Shown one piece after another: positions 1 to 6,095 of a DNA stretch of 6,834 nt. Every line of letters begins with the position of its first letter. The stretch's first letter is position 1. The DNA is from Savagea sp. Lineage in GTDB: Bacteria > Bacillota > Bacilli > Bacillales_A > Planococcaceae. The translations under genes were made by a program, and so were the position numbers. The notes below the pieces were generated by a model. The model made no database searches, was not told the DNA's origin, and saw nothing but the letters and a program-made list of their open reading frames with translations. Location of the stretch: the NCBI GenBank assembly GCA_030152265.1, contig JASLHQ010000137.1, positions 1-6,834 of the forward strand, read 5' to 3'.

Positions 1-4
1 TTGC

Positions 5-32
5 AAGAGGTGTTTATTAAGACATCCCTCTT
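5..32. repeat. Imperfect inverted repeat upstream of the first gene
   Basis: The arms AAGAGG (5-10) and CCTCTT (27-32) are exact complements. TGT (11-13) can extend the stem by pairing with ACA (22-24) if two bases bulge. The right arm touches the TATAAT box at 32-37. It could be an operator for the adjacent regulator or the stem of a terminator from an upstream gene, but no T-run follows. The window edge prevents a decision. Confidence 0.3.
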
Positions 33-37
33 ATAAT
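32..37 (+). promoter_or_regulatory. Candidate -10 box for the two-component operon
   Basis: TATAAT is a perfect sigma-A -10 hexamer, 24 bases upstream of the preferred start codon at 62. No good -35 box lies 16-18 bases upstream: the bases there read roughly GGTGTT, and TTGCAA at 1-6 is 25 bases away. If this is a promoter it is probably activator-assisted, for example by autoregulation. Transcription from further upstream is equally possible. Confidence 0.4.
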
Positions 38-50
38 AAAAATAAGGAAA

Positions 51-58
51 AGGTGATC
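51..58 (+). promoter_or_regulatory. Ribosome binding site that decides the start of the first gene
   Basis: AGGTGATC matches the 3' part of the Bacilli anti-Shine-Dalgarno complement exactly. Its AGG ends 8 bases before ATG at 62. The in-frame GTG at 53 lies inside this site and would have only a close AAGGA (44-48) upstream, so ATG 62 is preferred. Confidence 0.75.
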
Positions 59-61
59 AAT

Positions 62-757
62 ATGAAAGAACTAACAATTCTCGTCGCAGATGACGATCAA
101 GATATTCGAGATGGTATTGAAATTTATTTACATAATGAAGGGTATCACGTACTAAAAGCAGCAGATGGTGTCGAAGCACTCCAGTTGTTAGAGGAAAATG
201 AAGTCCACTTATTAATTTTAGACATTATGATGCCGAATATGGATGGGATTACAGCGACATTTAAAATTCGCGAACAACAAAATGTCCCGATCATCATGCT
301 GAGCGCAAAGTCAGAAGATACCGATAAAATTCACGGTTTATCTGTCGGAGCGGACGATTATGTGACGAAGCCGTTCCATCCGCTTGAATTAATGGCACGT
401 GTGAAATCACAACTGCGACGTTACGTCACACTCGGTACGTACGAAGGGGTGGAAGAAGGTACTCTTCAAATTGACGGACTGTCATTAAATGATGAAACGA
501 AAGAAGTGAGTGTCGACGGCAAGCCTGTCAAATTAACACCGATTGAATTTAAAATTACGAGCTTGCTCATGCGTCATCCTGGACGTGTGTTTTCAATCAA
601 TGAAATTTATGAACGCGTTTGGGAAGAAGAAGCGTACAATGCGGATAATGTCGTCGCGGTCCACATTCGGAAAATAAGAGAAAAAATTGAAGCGGATCCT
701 AAAAATCCGCGTTACATAAAGGTTGTGTGGGGAATTGGATACAAAATTGATAAGTAA
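62..757 (+). CDS. OmpR/VanR-family response regulator
   Basis: DNA-binding response regulator of a two-component system, predicted to be phosphorylated by the histidine kinase encoded just downstream. With the start at ATG 62 it has 231 residues, normal for the family. The receiver domain (about 4-118) shows the acidic cluster D10-D12, phosphoacceptor D54 in LILDIMMPNMDG, switch residue S81 and K103 in DDYVTKPF. The C-terminal winged helix (about 132-230) has the family signatures LTPIEFKI, VHIRKIREKIE and VWGIGYKI. The recognition-helix region, with NADNVVAVHIRKIREKIE, resembles VanR-like regulators. The alternative start GTG 53 adds only MIN and has poorer ribosome binding site spacing. Family assignment is firm. 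The regulon and signal cannot be read from sequence, and similarity to VanR does not imply glycopeptide resistance, since no van resistance genes are present. Confidence 0.93.
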   Translation: MKELTILVADDDQDIRDGIEIYLHNEGYHVLKAADGVEALQLLEENEVHLLILDIMMPNMDGITATFKIREQQNVPIIMLSAKSEDTDKIHGLSVGADDYVTKPFHPLELMARVKSQLRRYVTLGTYEGVEEGTLQIDGLSLNDETKEVSVDGKPVKLTPIEFKITSLLMRHPGRVFSINEIYERVWEEEAYNADNVVAVHIRKIREKIEADPKNPRYIKVVWGIGYKIDK

Positions 758-908
758 AAGCGAACATTGGTTCGGTTTAGCAATCGCATTTGTCAGTCTC
801 ATTTATACTTTTCCTTTCATTATAAATCTTTGTAGTACATGGTTTACGAAAACATTTGATATCGCCACATATATCGGGGCTATTATGAAAGGGAGTATGA
901 ACTTATGA
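747..908 (+). CDS. Possible small membrane protein between regulator and kinase genes
   Basis: The 147-base gap between regulator and kinase genes is open in one frame. From TTG 747, which overlaps the regulator's last codons, it would encode 53 residues and stop at TGA 906-908, overlapping the kinase ATG (905-907) as ATGA. Residues about 8-33 (WFGLAIAFVSLIYTFPFIIN and the following LCSTWF) form a convincing transmembrane helix, followed by a short polar tail ending KGSMNL. Against it are the lack of an ATG or GTG start and only a weak, distant GGGGA (729-733) as ribosome binding site. I recognise no family. A coupled small membrane cofactor of the kinase is possible, but a chance open frame in AT-rich DNA is equally plausible. 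Confidence 0.3.
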   Translation: MISKSEHWFGLAIAFVSLIYTFPFIINLCSTWFTKTFDIATYIGAIMKGSMNL

Positions 909-3094
909 AAAAACAAATGTGGAAATATAGCGCGCTCGTCACGATTATTCTCGTCGCTTTTTTATTCGTATTGCGCAACGGTTCAACGTATTGGCATAGT
1001 AGTTATCAACAGACGAATGATTTTAAAGAGGCGTATCAAGAACAAAAAACAGTCATCGAAAAACAACTATTGCCGAATTATACAGAAGCGCAGTGGATGA
1101 CATTGATCGATGTTTCCGAAGGGGACATTGAAGAATATCGTCATCGTTACGGCATGTTAGACGAGCAACTCGATTCGATTCGTGAACGTTATGAAACGAG
1201 TATTGCACAAGCAGAAGGACAAAAAGCGGATCAATTACAAGAAGAGATGGAAGAGAAGCTCGCAGACATCGAACGTAATTTTCGAGATGAGGAGTATGTC
1301 GCAAATAAAATAAAACGTGAACGAGCGAAAGAAATAATAAAAGATATTAATGAGACTCGAACACATTCTCGTTACGATTTTGATGATGCGATACTCTATC
1401 AATTAACAGCGATTGAAACGGGAGAAGAATATACAAATTTAGAGCCAGATGAAACAGCGGCAAACGGAGAAATATTTACAAAAAATAAACCGTTCATCGT
1501 CTCGGTTCAAAATCATGTCAATATGCCTCATCGATTGAATGGAGACGTAGAAACAGTAGTAAATCCCGAGTCGAATAAACTCTCTTTAGAGCAAGAGTTT
1601 GTTGGAAGTATCGATTTGAAAGAACCTTTACCAGAAACGAGTGCATTTTATGCGAGTAGCAATCAATTTCGTTGGAATCAATTGATTTATTTTAGCGTCA
1701 TCGTATTAGGCATAATTTCTGTCGGTGCGCTCATTCAACAATGGAAACAACATCGTTTACGTTCATTTGAATCATCCAATTGGTTAAAACGTTACGAACA
1801 AATTCCGCTCGATTTCCGAATCGGACTCGCTGTAATTGTGTCATTTATTGCATTGCGTATCGCGGAGTATCATATCGGGTACAGTTTATATTTATACGGA
1901 AGAAGCTTCGGGTATTGGGAGTTGTTTTGGAAACTCGTTCACCTTAGCAAAAACATGCTCATTCTTTGGGTGTTGTTATACGTCCTATTTTCAATGCTCT
2001 TAACATTAATTCGTCAAGTGTACCGAGAGGAGTGGACGTTAGAAGAATGGAAAGAAACGATGACTGCACGCTTTTTCCTTTCTTTCCGGGACGCTTTTTT
2101 ACACCGCTCGATTGGTGTTCAAATGTTCATTTTACTCATCGGCTTTTTCTTAGCTGGTTTAGGATGGGTATTCGTAGCGTATGAACCATTTTTAATCATT
2201 TTTTACATGCTAGCTGTCGTCTTTTTAGGATTGCCTGCGCTATACATTTTCGTCCGACGCTTCGGTTATTTAAATCGTGTCTTTAAGTCGACAGAAAAAA
2301 TTGCGCAAGGTGAATTGACAGAAATTCCGATTGAAGGCAAGTCGCCCATCGCAAAACATGCCGAGCATTTAAACAATTTGCAAGAAGGTGTGAAAGTATC
2401 GGTTACCGAACAAGCGAAAAGTGAACGTTTAAAAACAGAGCTCATTACGAATGTGAGCCACGATTTACGAACGCCGTTAACGTCGATCATCACGTATACG
2501 GATTTGTTGAAACAACCGAATTTATCGGAAGAAGACCGTCAAAAATATGTGGACGTCATCGACAAAAAATCAGAACGTTTAAAAGTGCTTATTGAAGACT
2601 TGTTTGAAGTGTCGAAAATGGCGAGTGGCAATATGGAATTGCATAAAACGATATTGGACGTTACGCAACTCGTTCAACAAGTACTCGCCGAGCGCAATGA
2701 AGAATTCCAACAGTCGAATTTCGAAATTGTGACGAGACTTCCGGAACAGCCAATCATTACGAAAGTAGATGGCGAGCGATTTTGGCGAGTGATCGATAAT
2801 TTAGTATCGAATGCGTTAAAGTACTCTCTCCCAGGAACACGCATTTACATCGACTTAGAAAAAGAAGAAGACGTAGCACGTTTCGTCGTACGTAACATTT
2901 CGAAATATGAGCTCGATGCGAATGTGGAAGAGTTGTTTGAGCGCTTCAAACGAGGAGACGAAGCGCGAAATACAGAAGGTTCTGGACTCGGTCTCGCCAT
3001 TGCGCAATCGATCGTCGATATGCATGGTGGAGAGATGGAGATTACGTTAGACGGAGATTTATTTAAAGTGAGCGTCACATTACCTTTGATTTAA
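905..3094 (+). CDS. Large multi-pass sensor histidine kinase
   Basis: Membrane sensor kinase of 729 residues, partner of the upstream OmpR/VanR-type regulator. Membrane helix 1 lies at about 8-25. An extracytoplasmic region of roughly 230 residues (27-255) follows, with a charged Glu/Lys-rich coiled-coil-like stretch near 75-150. Five more predicted helices are at about 259-277, 305-325, 351-371, 406-426 and 430-450. A HAMP-like linker leads to the HisKA domain with phosphoacceptor H519 in NVSHDLRTPLTSI. The HATPase domain shows N632 in DNLVSNALKYS and G692 in EGSGLGLAIAQ. The usual G1 motif DxGxG is absent: residues 661-669 read VVRNISKYE, a form I recall from a subfamily of Bacilli/Clostridia kinases. 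GGGAG (891-895) lies 9 bases before the ATG. It is much longer than a minimal kinase (350-500 residues). The signal is unknown; an envelope signal is plausible from topology but is inference. Confidence 0.9.
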   Translation: MKKQMWKYSALVTIILVAFLFVLRNGSTYWHSSYQQTNDFKEAYQEQKTVIEKQLLPNYTEAQWMTLIDVSEGDIEEYRHRYGMLDEQLDSIRERYETSIAQAEGQKADQLQEEMEEKLADIERNFRDEEYVANKIKRERAKEIIKDINETRTHSRYDFDDAILYQLTAIETGEEYTNLEPDETAANGEIFTKNKPFIVSVQNHVNMPHRLNGDVETVVNPESNKLSLEQEFVGSIDLKEPLPETSAFYASSNQFRWNQLIYFSVIVLGIISVGALIQQWKQHRLRSFESSNWLKRYEQIPLDFRIGLAVIVSFIALRIAEYHIGYSLYLYGRSFGYWELFWKLVHLSKNMLILWVLLYVLFSMLLTLIRQVYREEWTLEEWKETMTARFFLSFRDAFLHRSIGVQMFILLIGFFLAGLGWVFVAYEPFLIIFYMLAVVFLGLPALYIFVRRFGYLNRVFKSTEKIAQGELTEIPIEGKSPIAKHAEHLNNLQEGVKVSVTEQAKSERLKTELITNVSHDLRTPLTSIITYTDLLKQPNLSEEDRQKYVDVIDKKSERLKVLIEDLFEVSKMASGNMELHKTILDVTQLVQQVLAERNEEFQQSNFEIVTRLPEQPIITKVDGERFWRVIDNLVSNALKYSLPGTRIYIDLEKEEDVARFVVRNISKYELDANVEELFERFKRGDEARNTEGSGLGLAIAQSIVDMHGGEMEITLDGDLFKVSVTLPLI

Positions 3095-3095
3095 C

Positions 3096-3137
3096 AAAAA
3101 ACCCAATTTGTTCGAGATAGAACGAATTGGCTTTTTT
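3096..3137 (+). terminator. Rho-independent terminator after the kinase gene
   Basis: An 11-pair stem joins 3103-3113 to 3120-3130 with one G-T wobble and a 6-base loop (GAGATA). After one base comes TTTTTT (3132-3137); AAAAAA (3096-3101) precedes the stem. It starts two bases after the kinase stop and should separate this operon from the lia operon. The symmetric A and T runs would let it work on both strands. Confidence 0.88.
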
Positions 3138-3156
3138 GTGACCAAACATACTCGCT

Positions 3157-3270
3157 GATTGGAGTCGAAGGTTGCTACTCCTAAGGGAATGGCACGAGCA
3201 GTACACCCCGGGAGCAGTAAAGTAGAACAATCTATCGCATAATCCGTCTTAAGGCGGAGCTAAATTCAAC
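3157..3270. repeat. Probable degraded copy of a dispersed Bacillales intergenic repeat
   Basis: The segment has the order GATTGGAGT, ACTCCT, AAGGGAAT, GCACGAGC, ACACCCCG, GGAGC and a 3' end GGCGGAGC...TTCAAC. This resembles, from memory, a family of intergenic repeats in Bacillus-group genomes running GATTGGAGTG, GACTCCTGCGGGAA, AGCACGAGC, GACCCCGCAGGAGC and ending GCGGAAAGC...AAATCAAC. Internal structure includes complementary arms GGAGT (3161-3165) and ACTCC (3177-3181), and a 6-pair hairpin at 3243-3258 with a TTAA loop. The middle does not match what I recall, so the copy would be diverged or internally deleted. It contains no credible ORF. The family name and function are not known to me. 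Confidence 0.5.
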
Positions 3271-3282
3271 TGTAAGACTGTA
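3269..3282 (+). promoter_or_regulatory. Direct repeat before the lia promoter, candidate LiaR site
   Basis: ACTGTA occurs twice (3269-3274 and 3277-3282), separated by AG and ending directly against the TTGAAA -35-like box. Its position fits an activator site for LiaR, which in B. subtilis activates the promoter before liaI. I do not recognise it as the known LiaR box, and such a short repeat can arise by chance. Confidence 0.3.
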
Positions 3283-3309
3283 TTGAAAAAGAGTGTTCTT
3301 TTTTATAAT
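3283..3309 (+). promoter_or_regulatory. Candidate promoter of the lia operon
   Basis: TTGAAA (3283-3288) and a perfect TATAAT (3304-3309) lie 32 bases before the liaI start. The 15-base spacer is shorter than the optimal 17, which would give weak basal activity and suits a promoter that needs an activator. This agrees with the LiaR-dependent, stress-induced liaI promoter known in B. subtilis. LiaR dependence here is inferred. Confidence 0.6.
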
Positions 3310-3341
3310 AAAGATAACAAGAACAACGAGGAGGAAAACAT

Positions 3342-3689
3342 ATGATGACATTCATTTTATTAGGAATTGCGTTCGCTTTAGGTCTCGTCGTTTTGGCGAA
3401 TGTTCTTCCATTACTAGCACTCGCATTTACAGCATTCGTCGCTTTATTAAGCTTAAAAGCGTTTATGAAAACAGACTCGACGATTGCGAAATTATGGTGG
3501 GGTTCCATCGTCTTCGTAGCGGTCGTCATTACGGTATCGAACATCCCAGCATTCATCGGCTTACTTGCGGTCATCGGTCTTTATTTCTTGTACCGCAGTG
3601 GAAAACGAGAGCAACCAGTGCAACAAGTAGTAGAGGCAGATCCATTTGAAAACTTTGAAAAAGAATGGGACAAATTGATGGAAAACTAG
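3342..3689 (+). CDS. liaI: LiaI-like small membrane protein (membrane anchor for LiaH)
   Basis: Integral membrane protein of 115 residues. Two hydrophobic blocks (about 3-40 and 48-84) can each form a helical hairpin, giving two to four transmembrane segments. A cytoplasmic tail (85-115) ends in the conserved-looking acidic/aromatic stretch DPFENFEKEWDKLM. In B. subtilis LiaI is a small membrane protein that recruits the PspA-type protein LiaH to the membrane under cell-wall stress; the related Listeria pair is lmo0954/lmo0955. The assignment rests on size, topology, tail and above all position directly before a PspA-family gene and liaFSR. The start is ATG 3342, 7 bases after a perfect AGGAGG (3329-3334); the adjacent ATG 3345 is a less likely alternative. 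Strong translation fits a high-level effector. It is the first gene of the operon. Confidence 0.8.
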   Translation: MMTFILLGIAFALGLVVLANVLPLLALAFTAFVALLSLKAFMKTDSTIAKLWWGSIVFVAVVITVSNIPAFIGLLAVIGLYFLYRSGKREQPVQQVVEADPFENFEKEWDKLMEN

Positions 3690-3701
3690 GAGGAATTCAA
3701 T

Positions 3702-4286
3702 ATGAAAGCATTATGGAATCGATTGAAATATACGGTGCAGTCGGATTTGCACGAATGGTTAGATCAAAAAGAAGAAGAAAATCCAGTGAAAACATTAAAT
3801 ATGTATTTAGAACAGGCGGAGGAAAAGACAGAAGTCGTCGCAGGTTTGTTGCGTCGACAAGCACGTCTCGTAGAACAGCTAGAAGGAGAGCTCGAGCAAT
3901 CGGATTTAATGTTAAGTAAGCGCACGTTGCAATTAGAAAAAGCGCTCGAATTGCAAGAGGAAGAATTAATTTTATTTGCAGAAGCCGAAAAAGCACAATT
4001 TGAAAATCGTACAGCGCAACTCGTTCAAGTTGTAGAAGAAGCGAAAAAAGAACATGCCCACCTTGAGCGACAATATGCGACGATGCAGCATAAAATTGAA
4101 GATATGCGTTTGCGTCAAATGCAGTTGATGAGCCGCGAAAATGTCATTCGCGCTGAACGCAATATCGACGAGTTACTTCGTCCAGAAGTGGAAACGGTCG
4201 ATCAAATGACAGAAGTATTCAAAGATGGACAACAGCGAAAACAAGTGACCGATTTAGAACAACGTTTAGAAGCATTGTTAAAATAA
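3702..4286 (+). CDS. liaH: LiaH, PspA/IM30-family membrane-stress protein
   Basis: Cytoplasmic coiled-coil protein of the PspA/IM30 (ESCRT-III-like) family, which forms large oligomers on stressed membranes. The N-terminus (about 3-20, LWNRLKYTVQSDLHEWLD) is an amphipathic helix of the membrane-binding type, followed by NPVKTLNMYLEQAEE, typical of the family start. Long heptad-rich helices cover about 35-145, and a shorter helical segment ends at 194. PspA and LiaH are about 220-225 residues, so the C-terminus is short by around 30; the sequence ends cleanly with no sign of a frameshift. The start is 12 bases after the liaI stop, and the AGGAGG (3688-3693) overlaps that stop codon, suggesting tight coupling with liaI. 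Gene order before liaFSR favours LiaH over a general PspA. Confidence 0.88.
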   Translation: MKALWNRLKYTVQSDLHEWLDQKEEENPVKTLNMYLEQAEEKTEVVAGLLRRQARLVEQLEGELEQSDLMLSKRTLQLEKALELQEEELILFAEAEKAQFENRTAQLVQVVEEAKKEHAHLERQYATMQHKIEDMRLRQMQLMSRENVIRAERNIDELLRPEVETVDQMTEVFKDGQQRKQVTDLEQRLEALLK

Positions 4287-4290
4287 AAAA

Positions 4291-4324
4291 GCGAAAGTGA
4301 GAGCAGCGATGGTCTCACTTTTCG
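4291..4324 (+). terminator. Intercistronic hairpin between liaH and liaF, likely partial terminator
   Basis: A 9-pair perfect stem joins 4294-4302 (AAAGTGAGA) to 4313-4321 (TCTCACTTT) around a 10-base loop. An A-run precedes it (4285-4290), but no clean T-run follows: the Ts are within the stem and CGTG comes next. This suits an attenuator or mRNA-stabilising hairpin. In B. subtilis a comparable structure after liaH gives an abundant liaIH transcript and a rare full-length one; the same role here is inferred. Confidence 0.7.
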
Positions 4325-4359
4325 TGTTAAACTAAAAGGAATGACAAGGAGGGCAAAAC

Positions 4360-5052
4360 ATGACGACGCGACAAATGACATTAATCGGGATAGGAGCGAT
4401 TGCGCTCATTTTAATCGATTTATTTTATTTTTCTCAAAGCTCGTTCTTTTTCTTCATCATAGGTAGTTTTCTCGTCTATGTCGGTTTGACGAAGTATCGC
4501 AAGTTTCCGTTGTATAGCGGTCTCGTCATGTTATTGCTCACTTCTTTTGCGATGTGGAGTTTGCGTTTCATCATCATTGTATTTGTTTTATGGGTCGTCA
4601 CACATTTAATGAAAGGGGAGACGACAGAACATTTATTTCGTCCGTTGCGTGAGAAAATCAAAGAAACGCCAAATGGCATATGGAAAAATAAATGGTTTTC
4701 TTTTCAAGCGAGCCCGTTCTCGTCCTATGAATGGGAAGATGTTCATGCGACGAGCTTTTACGGAGATATAACGATCGATGTGACGAATACCGTTTTGCCG
4801 AAGTCGACGAGCTTTATTTCAGTACGTCAATCGTTCGGGAAAGTGAAAGTGATTGTCCCTTACGAAATTCCTGTCCGCATTCATTATTCGTCCTTACTAG
4901 GAGAAGCGAGATTGTTTGATTACGAAAAACAACGTCTCGTCAATGAAACATTGCAAATGAAAGACTTATACGACGGAAAAAGAACGGACAGTGCACAATT
5001 GATCATTTCGGTATACGTTGCCTTCGGAGATTTAGAGGTGATTCGTAAATGA
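4360..5052 (+). CDS. liaF: LiaF, membrane inhibitor of the LiaRS system
   Basis: Membrane protein of 230 residues (B. subtilis LiaF is about 240). In the known system LiaF keeps LiaS inactive until cell-wall antibiotics such as bacitracin or daptomycin, or other envelope stress, relieve it. Four hydrophobic segments lie at about 7-24, 29-44, 51-64 and 66-84. A soluble beta-rich C-terminal domain (about 115-230) follows, with features of the LiaF C-terminal family: the WEDVHATSFYGDITIDVTNT stretch, VIVPYEIPV, and the terminal ISVYVAFGDLEVIRK. AAGGAGGG (4346-4353) precedes ATG 4360 by 6 bases. It follows the hairpin after liaH, and its stop overlaps the liaS start as ATGA. No liaG gene lies between liaH and liaF. 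Confidence 0.92.
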   Translation: MTTRQMTLIGIGAIALILIDLFYFSQSSFFFFIIGSFLVYVGLTKYRKFPLYSGLVMLLLTSFAMWSLRFIIIVFVLWVVTHLMKGETTEHLFRPLREKIKETPNGIWKNKWFSFQASPFSSYEWEDVHATSFYGDITIDVTNTVLPKSTSFISVRQSFGKVKVIVPYEIPVRIHYSSLLGEARLFDYEKQRLVNETLQMKDLYDGKRTDSAQLIISVYVAFGDLEVIRK

Positions 5053-6095
5053 AATGGTTCGGTAGGACGTTCACATTAACGGTTTTTTTAACATTATGTA
5101 TGACGGTAATCTACACTTTAGCGTATCGCGACTCTTTGACGAGTTGGAAGCGGCTCGGACTGTACGCGATAGAAGAATTAATTGAAGAAGAATTGTTCGA
5201 CCTTCCTTTACTCGTCGTTTTTGCCTTAGGTGCACTATTCATTAGTGCGATCATCGTGACGGCATTGACATCGAATAAGTTAGAACGTGAAATGACAGAA
5301 GCGTTGCGTCAAGTGAAAGATGGCGAGCGTCCCCACATTTCACATCGCTCTTTACAACATGAAGTCGATGGACTTTTCGTCTTATTGGAAGATCAACGAA
5401 AAAGCTTGCAAAAAGCGACGAATGAGCGAGCGGAAGCGGATGAAAAAATGATTGAAGAACAACTCATTCAAGAGCGCCAACGTTTAGCGAGAGAATTGCA
5501 CGATTCCGTGAGTCAACAATTGTTTGCTGCATCGATGTTACTTTCAGCTATGGTCGAAACGAATGAAGAAGATGAAATGTTACGCCAAGTCGAAAACATC
5601 GTCCAACAAGCACAACTTGAAATGCGTGCTTTACTCCTTCATCTACGTCCAGCAGCGTTACATAACCATACATTTAAAGAAGGGATGGAACAGCTTTTAA
5701 TGGAATTAAAACAAAAAGTTATGTTCGATATTACGTATGAGTTAGAAGAAGTCGATTTGAAAAAAGGCGAAGAAGACCATCTATTCCGCATTGCACAAGA
5801 GACGTTATCGAATACGTTGCGCCATTCGAAAGCGACAGAAGTGCACATTTTATTTGTCGAACGTGATCATTTAGCGATTTTGCGCATCCAAGACAATGGG
5901 GTAGGGTTTGAGCAACAGTCGGAAAGAAGCGGCTCTTACGGTTTACAAAATGTGAAAGAACGCGCGATTGAAATTGGTGCGCAATATAAAATTGTTTCTG
6001 TACCTTCGCAAGGGACGATTGTAGAAGTGAAATTACCTTTAGAACAAGGAGGGGAACGAGTGGATGATACGCATACTATTAGTAGACGATCATGA
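5049..6095 (+). CDS. liaS: LiaS, sensor histidine kinase (NarL-type, HisKA_3)
   Basis: Membrane histidine kinase of 348 residues, partner of LiaR and target of LiaF. Two transmembrane helices (about 7-25 and 53-72) enclose a short 27-residue external loop rich in acidic residues (IEELIEEEL), too small for a classic sensor domain, as in intramembrane-sensing kinases. A HAMP-like region (about 72-120) and a coiled coil lead to the HisKA_3 box RLARELHDSVSQQ with phosphoacceptor H151. The HATPase domain shows N255 in AQETLSNTLRHS, D282 in QDNGVGFE and GSYGLQNVKERA. The start overlaps the liaF stop as ATGA, with AGAGGTGAT about 8 bases upstream, implying translational coupling. The C-terminus overlaps liaR by 32 bases in another frame. 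Confidence 0.94.
   Translation: MKWFGRTFTLTVFLTLCMTVIYTLAYRDSLTSWKRLGLYAIEELIEEELFDLPLLVVFALGALFISAIIVTALTSNKLEREMTEALRQVKDGERPHISHRSLQHEVDGLFVLLEDQRKSLQKATNERAEADEKMIEEQLIQERQRLARELHDSVSQQLFAASMLLSAMVETNEEDEMLRQVENIVQQAQLEMRALLLHLRPAALHNHTFKEGMEQLLMELKQKVMFDITYELEEVDLKKGEEDHLFRIAQETLSNTLRHSKATEVHILFVERDHLAILRIQDNGVGFEQQSERSGSYGLQNVKERAIEIGAQYKIVSVPSQGTIVEVKLPLEQGGERVDDTHTISRRS

Noticed and set aside
790..826. A promoter for the kinase gene using TTGTCA (790-795) and TATAAA (821-826)
   Set aside because: The spacer would be 25 bases, far from the 16-18 needed, and no alternative pairing was found.
62..3094. A glycopeptide resistance (van) locus, because the regulator looks VanR-like
   Set aside because: No ligase, dehydrogenase or dipeptidase gene is present, and VanR-like regulators are common in Bacilli for other roles.
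3189..3242. 17-codon ORF (MARAVHPGSSKVEQSIA) in the intergenic region
   Set aside because: The only purine-rich sequence is one base from the ATG, the ORF lies inside a probable repeat relic, and it is too short to support.
1..3320. Similarity of the -10 regions near 31-46 and 3303-3316 (both TTATAATAAA followed by A or G and ATAA), suggesting co-regulation of the two operons
   Set aside because: The similarity is mostly the consensus -10 plus AT-rich sequence, and upstream spacing differs by about 10 bases, so chance is sufficient.
3266..3574. Minus-strand ORF of 102 codons opposite liaI
   Set aside because: Lies antisense over a well-supported gene, has low-complexity Asn/Ala/Thr-rich composition typical of an antisense shadow and no ribosome binding site.
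3665..3919. Plus-strand ORF of 84 codons overlapping liaH
   Set aside because: Arg/Ser-rich out-of-frame shadow of the liaH coding sequence; the real gene has a perfect ribosome binding site and family features.
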